Assembly (NCBI RefSeq): GCF_013450155.1
Contig: NZ_JACCKD010000004.1
Coordinates: 496,001-560,000, forward strand
Origin: Haloechinothrix aidingensis
GTDB lineage: Bacteria > Actinomycetota > Actinomycetes > Mycobacteriales > Pseudonocardiaceae
Reading direction: 5' to 3'
Length of the DNA: 64,000 nucleotides
A model generated the notes under the pieces. That model made no database searches and was not told the DNA's origin. It saw nothing but the letters and a program-made list of their open reading frames with translations. The position numbers and the translations under genes are program-made. Positions 60,979 to 64,000 of this stretch are shown here, in pieces. The first letter of the stretch is position 1. Every line of letters starts with the position of its first letter.

Positions 60979-62259
60979 CTACCCACCGGACGGGGGTGAC
61001 CAGCGCAGCGGCAGGTGCGTGATGCCGTTGATGAAGTTCGACGTCAGCCGGGTCACGGGGCCGTCCCGTTCGACCTGCGGCAACCTGCGCAGCAGTGCCT
61101 CGAAGAACAGGCGCATCTGCAGCCGCCCGAAGTGCGCGCCGAGGCACACGTGCGGCCCCTGCCCGAACGCCAGGTGATCGTTGGGGTCCCTGGTGATATC
61201 GAAGCGGAACGGGTCGGTGACGGCTCGCTCGTCGAAGTGCGCCGAGACGTGGTAGACGACCACCTTGTCCCCGGCGGCGATCCGCGTTCCGGCGAGCTCG
61301 GTGTCGACGGCCGCTGTCCTGCGGAAGCTGAGCACGGGTGGATGCCAGCGCAGCATCTCCTCGACCGCGGTCGGGAGCAGCTCGGGGCGCTCGCGCAGCA
61401 GCCGGTACTGGTCCGGGTGCTCGGTCAGGGCGAGCACCCCTCCGGGAAGCGCGCTGCGTACGGTGTCGTTTCCGGCGATGACCAGCAGGAAGAAGAACAT
61501 CTCCAGCTCGGCGTCGTCGAGTTGCCTGCCGTTGACGGATGCGTGCACCAGCGCGGTCATCAGATCGTCGCCCGGGTTCCGCCGCTTGTGCGCGGCCAGG
61601 TCCTGCGCGTAGTCGAAAATGTCCCGCAGCATCGCCGGCGAGCGAGGGTTGACCGGTGTGCCGGCCTCGTCGCGCACCACCTCCGCGTGCTCGGGGTCCT
61701 GGTAACCGATCACCCGGTTGGTCCATTCCAGCAGCAGCCCCCTGTCGGCCTCCGGCATGCCGAGCAGCTCGGCCAGATTGGCCAGCGGGAAGTCGTCGGT
61801 GACCTCGCCGGGCAGGTCGCAGTGCCCCCGCGCGGCGACCGCGTCGACGAGCGAGCGTGCGCGAGCGGCGATGCGCTCGGCGATGTGCTCCAGCCTCCGC
61901 CTGGTGAACACGCCCGCGACGATGCGTCGCAGCCGGACGTGCTCGGGGGCGTCCATGTTGAGGATCATGCGCCGGATGAACGCCAGGTCCTCGGGGTCGG
62001 GGTCGCGTATCTGCGTCGCACCCAGCCAGGACGAGTACACCTCCGGGGTGCGCAGCACGTGCCTGACGTCCGCGTAGCGCGTGACCGCCCAGTACCCGGG
62101 GCCCGCGGGCCAGTCGAGCACCTCGTGCTCGGCCTGCCAGCACACCGGCATCGCGTCCCGCAGCACGCGAAACCGTTCGTGTGGCGGACCGTCCGCGAAG
62201 ATCCGCGGGTCGAACACGTTCGGCGGCGAGGTGAGCTCACCGCTTCCCGGCACGCTCAT
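60979..62259 (-). CDS. Cytochrome P450 (CYP125/142-like group)
   Basis: 426 aa from ATG 62259. I-helix motif VIAGNDTVRSA (oxygen activation; the Asn before Asp replaces the common Glu), ExxR in AVEEMLRWHPPVLSFRRT, and the heme-thiolate loop FGQGPHVCLGAHFGRLQ with the Cys at about residue 373. The segment LNMDAPEHVRLRRIVAGVFTRR and the FAQG-type core resemble actinobacterial steroid/fatty acid P450s. The start overlaps the hydrolase stop, so the two act together. No ferredoxin gene is attached. Substrate unknown. Confidence 0.9.
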   Translation of the reverse strand: MSVPGSGELTSPPNVFDPRIFADGPPHERFRVLRDAMPVCWQAEHEVLDWPAGPGYWAVTRYADVRHVLRTPEVYSSWLGATQIRDPDPEDLAFIRRMILNMDAPEHVRLRRIVAGVFTRRRLEHIAERIAARARSLVDAVAARGHCDLPGEVTDDFPLANLAELLGMPEADRGLLLEWTNRVIGYQDPEHAEVVRDEAGTPVNPRSPAMLRDIFDYAQDLAAHKRRNPGDDLMTALVHASVNGRQLDDAELEMFFFLLVIAGNDTVRSALPGGVLALTEHPDQYRLLRERPELLPTAVEEMLRWHPPVLSFRRTAAVDTELAGTRIAAGDKVVVYHVSAHFDERAVTDPFRFDITRDPNDHLAFGQGPHVCLGAHFGRLQMRLFFEALLRRLPQVERDGPVTRLTSNFINGITHLPLRWSPPSGG

Positions 62260-63020
62260 CACCGCTGCCCGAGGAACCGTTCCATGCACGTCGCCAGCGC
62301 GACCGGCGTCTCGTCGATGGCGTAGTGCCCCGCGTTGGCCATCACCTCCACCTCGAGGCGCGGGTACCATTCCGCGAAGGTCGCCCGCATCGTGTCCTCG
62401 CCGAGCGCCGGGTCGTGTTCGCCCACGATCACCTGTACGGCGACGTCGCTGCCGTCGATCTCCTCATGGAAGTCCGTGGACGACCATGCTCGCAGGTAGG
62501 CGTCGAAGGCGTCCTGGTCGGAGTACTCCAGCGAGTGCGCGACCACCGAGTCGACCCAGACGCCGGTCAACCGGTTACCGGTGGTGAAGTCCACGATCGC
62601 GCGCCTGCTGCCCGGATCCGCTGCCGCGCCCGCGAACAGCTGCCAGGTCTGCTCGTCGAACGGGACCCCGCTCGCCGGAACAGGGGAGATACCGACCATG
62701 GAACGGACCCGCTCGGGCGCGTCGGCGTAGACACGCTGCATGACGCTGCCGCCCATGGAGTGCCCGACCAGGGAGAACGAGGAGAAGCCCAGCTCGTCGG
62801 CCACGGCGAGCACGTCGGATGCCGCCTCGGCGATGGAGTACTCGCCGGTCACGCCGCGCCGCGCCCCGTATCCCCTGTACTCGGGGAAGGCGTAGCTGAA
62901 GGTGGCGCCGTCCAGGTGCGGCCGGAGCGGTCGCCACGCCTGTGCCGAGCCGAACCACCCGTGCAACCCGATGACGGGATGCTCTCCCGAGCCGACGCGA
63001 TGAATCTCCGCACTGACCAC
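62259..63020 (-). CDS. Alpha/beta hydrolase
   Basis: 253 aa from GTG 63020. Oxyanion loop GLHGWFG, nucleophile elbow GHSMGG (Ser about 88), acid in GEHDPALG and His in NAGHYAIDE complete the triad. It is of the meta-cleavage hydrolase/epoxide hydrolase-like group. It is translated before the P450 (TGATG overlap), so the pair may hydroxylate and hydrolyse the same compound, for instance an ester or lactone. An IclR gene is divergent. Confidence 0.87.
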   Translation of the reverse strand: MVSAEIHRVGSGEHPVIGLHGWFGSAQAWRPLRPHLDGATFSYAFPEYRGYGARRGVTGEYSIAEAASDVLAVADELGFSSFSLVGHSMGGSVMQRVYADAPERVRSMVGISPVPASGVPFDEQTWQLFAGAAADPGSRRAIVDFTTGNRLTGVWVDSVVAHSLEYSDQDAFDAYLRAWSSTDFHEEIDGSDVAVQVIVGEHDPALGEDTMRATFAEWYPRLEVEVMANAGHYAIDETPVALATCMERFLGQR

Positions 63021-63071
63021 AGCGACCTCCGGTGTCGTGACGGGGGCGGTAGGTGCTATATTCGCTCCTAC

Positions 63072-63088
63072 AGTGCGCCTTTCGCACT
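63072..63088. promoter_or_regulatory. IclR-type operator between hydrolase/P450 and iclR
   Basis: AGTGCGCCTTTCGCACT: 6-bp arms around 5 nt, the same 17-bp 6-5-6 layout as the pobA sites. It lies 12 bp before the iclR ATG and 52 bp from the hydrolase start. Confidence 0.6.
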
Positions 63089-63100
63089 TATCGAGGAGTC

Positions 63101-63850
63101 ATGGTGAACCAGCTCACATCCGATGTCAACGCGGCCGACGCCGCCTACTCCCGAACGCTGGGCAACGGCCTGCGCGTGCTCGAGCTGCTGCGCCACAACC
63201 CGGCGGGTCTCGGCGTTGCCGCGATCGCCTCCGCGCTCGACCTGCATCGCACGGTGGTCTACCGGCTGCTCGGCACGCTCCGCGCGCACGACCTCGTCAC
63301 GACCGCCGGCGACGGCAGGTACCAGCTCGGCACCGGCCTCGTCGAGCTCGCCGGTACCGTCCGCGCGGACCTGCGCTCCGCCGCGGAGCCACACCTGACC
63401 CGGCTCGCCGCGGACACCACGGCGACCGCGTTCCTCACCGTCGCCGATCAGGACGAGGCGGTCGGCATCTGCGTGGTGGAGCCGCCGCACGCGCAGCTGC
63501 ACGTGAGCTACCGGCTCGGCACCCGCCATCCCCTCACCGTCAGCGCAGCGGGCGTCGCCATCCTGGCCGCTCGCCTGCCCGTGCCCGGCGAGCGCGAGGA
63601 GATCACCAGGGCACGGCAGCGCGGCTACGCGGTGACGGCAGGCGAGCTCCAGCCTGGCGCCTGGGGGCTGGCCACCGCCCTGCCCGCCGGGGACGGTCCC
63701 GCGTGGGCGAGCGTCGGCGTGGTCGCCCTGTCCGAGCTCGACACGCCCGCCACGGCCGAAGCGGTCCGCGCGGCCGCCGAGGCGATCGCGGGCAGCTCCG
63801 CGGCCCGGTCACTTGACACCCGGACCGGGTACTCCGTTTACTGCCCTTGA
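63101..63850 (+). CDS. IclR-family transcriptional regulator
   Basis: 249 aa from ATG 63101 (GAGGAG upstream). N-terminal winged helix: LGNGLRVLELLRHNPAGLGVAAIASALDLHRTVVYRLLGTLRAHDLV. The effector domain follows from about residue 90 (EPHLTRLAADTTATAFLTVAD, GTRHPLTVSAAGVAILAA). It is shorter than typical IclR proteins in the middle but complete at both ends. Probably controls the divergent hydrolase-P450 pair. Confidence 0.88.
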   Translation: MVNQLTSDVNAADAAYSRTLGNGLRVLELLRHNPAGLGVAAIASALDLHRTVVYRLLGTLRAHDLVTTAGDGRYQLGTGLVELAGTVRADLRSAAEPHLTRLAADTTATAFLTVADQDEAVGICVVEPPHAQLHVSYRLGTRHPLTVSAAGVAILAARLPVPGEREEITRARQRGYAVTAGELQPGAWGLATALPAGDGPAWASVGVVALSELDTPATAEAVRAAAEAIAGSSAARSLDTRTGYSVYCP

Positions 63851-63859
63851 GTTATTCCC

Positions 63860-63876
63860 AACCGTCCATTCGGTCA
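63860..63876. promoter_or_regulatory. PaaR-like TetR box before the paaI-like gene
   Basis: AACCGTCCATTCGGTCA is identical at 16 of 17 positions to 59605-59621 upstream of paaK, which links the downstream gene to the phenylacetate regulon. Confidence 0.65.
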
Positions 63877-63893
63877 ACACAGTGGTGGGCCAG

Positions 63894-64000
63894 GTGCGAG
63901 AGAACGCGGCGTATGCCATGTTCGACGTGGACACGGCATCGCAATCGCTGGGTATCGAGCTGCTCGAGGCAGCAGACGGCAGGGCCGTCGCGCGGATGAC
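63894..64000 (+). CDS. paaI: PaaI-type hydroxyphenylacetyl-CoA thioesterase (N-terminal part only)
   Basis: The visible 35 residues from GTG 63894 read VRENAAYAMFDVDTASQSLG then IELLEAADGRAVARMT, the usual hotdog-fold start of PaaI. Earlier in-frame GTGs at 63882 and 63885 and an ATG at 63918 are alternatives. The rest lies beyond the window. PaaI releases CoA from dead-end phenylacetyl-CoA derivatives. A PaaR-like box 18 bp upstream supports the call. Confidence 0.75.
   Translation, partial: MRENAAYAMFDVDTASQSLGIELLEAADGRAVARM

Overview
The window is about 70% GC, with many GTG and a few TTG starts and tightly overlapping genes (GTGA, ATGA and TGATG junctions). Together with F420-type enzymes, LutABC, a B12-riboswitch metE and LysR/IclR/MarR/TetR/GntR-controlled catabolic operons, this points to a chromosomal segment of a filamentous actinomycete, most likely Pseudonocardiaceae (inference from composition and gene content, no database search). 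No rRNA or tRNA gene, CRISPR array, prophage or intact transposase was seen.

Left part (1-8.5 kb): the 5' part of an ABC substrate-binding lipoprotein gene runs off the left edge. It is divergent from a LysR regulator, which precedes a homoprotocatechuate (3,4-dihydroxyphenylacetate) meta-cleavage operon: MBL hydrolase, an FAH-RraA fusion, a DapA-like lyase, HpaE and HpaD. Two matching T-N11-A boxes flank the LysR gene. A VapBC-like toxin-antitoxin pair follows.

8.5-18.5 kb: an FMN alpha-hydroxyacid oxidase/lactate monooxygenase, an ABC-2 export pair, an MpaB/DUF2236 oxygenase with divergent TetR, and a MarR-controlled group (DoxX, an MFS transporter broken by an out-of-frame deletion, a PPOX enzyme). 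A GntR regulator is divergent from a small hypothetical gene. A 22-bp tandem repeat family occurs at two intergenic places.

18.5-32.4 kb: two operons on the minus strand. The first (25.4 to 18.5 kb) encodes an aldehyde dehydrogenase, two class III aminotransferases, two SDR enzymes and an MFS transporter. The second (31.8 to 25.5 kb) encodes an MBL-fold protein, a flavin aromatic hydroxylase, an unknown protein, fumarylacetoacetase and a SulP/STAS transporter, with a divergent MarR gene; it looks like a homogentisate-type route without its ring-cleavage dioxygenase.

32.4-41.8 kb: hairpin repeats and a C10G10 palindrome, a CynX-like MFS gene with a GntR regulator, then a 4-hydroxybenzoate module: pobA, an IclR regulator and a four-gene ABC importer. 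Identical-architecture 17-bp palindromes sit before pobA/iclR and before the importer. The importer operon ends in an MFS gene remnant cut off at a large hairpin. A GH25 muramidase follows.

42-53.5 kb: lutABC (L-lactate oxidation), a ProVWX-type glycine betaine importer, a cobalamin riboswitch upstream of metE, a KDPG-type aldolase and a PLP-dependent D-amino-acid enzyme.

53.4-64 kb: a 173-bp MITE-like element that supplies part of the stop codon of paaE, the phenylacetate operon paaZABCDE with divergent paaK, a P450/hydrolase pair with divergent IclR, and the start of a paaI-like thioesterase gene. PaaR-like boxes precede paaZ, paaK and the paaI-like gene. Taken together the window is a catabolic region for aromatic acids (4-hydroxyphenylacetate/homoprotocatechuate, a homogentisate-type compound, 4-hydroxybenzoate, phenylacetate), with each pathway carrying its own regulator and often its own importer.
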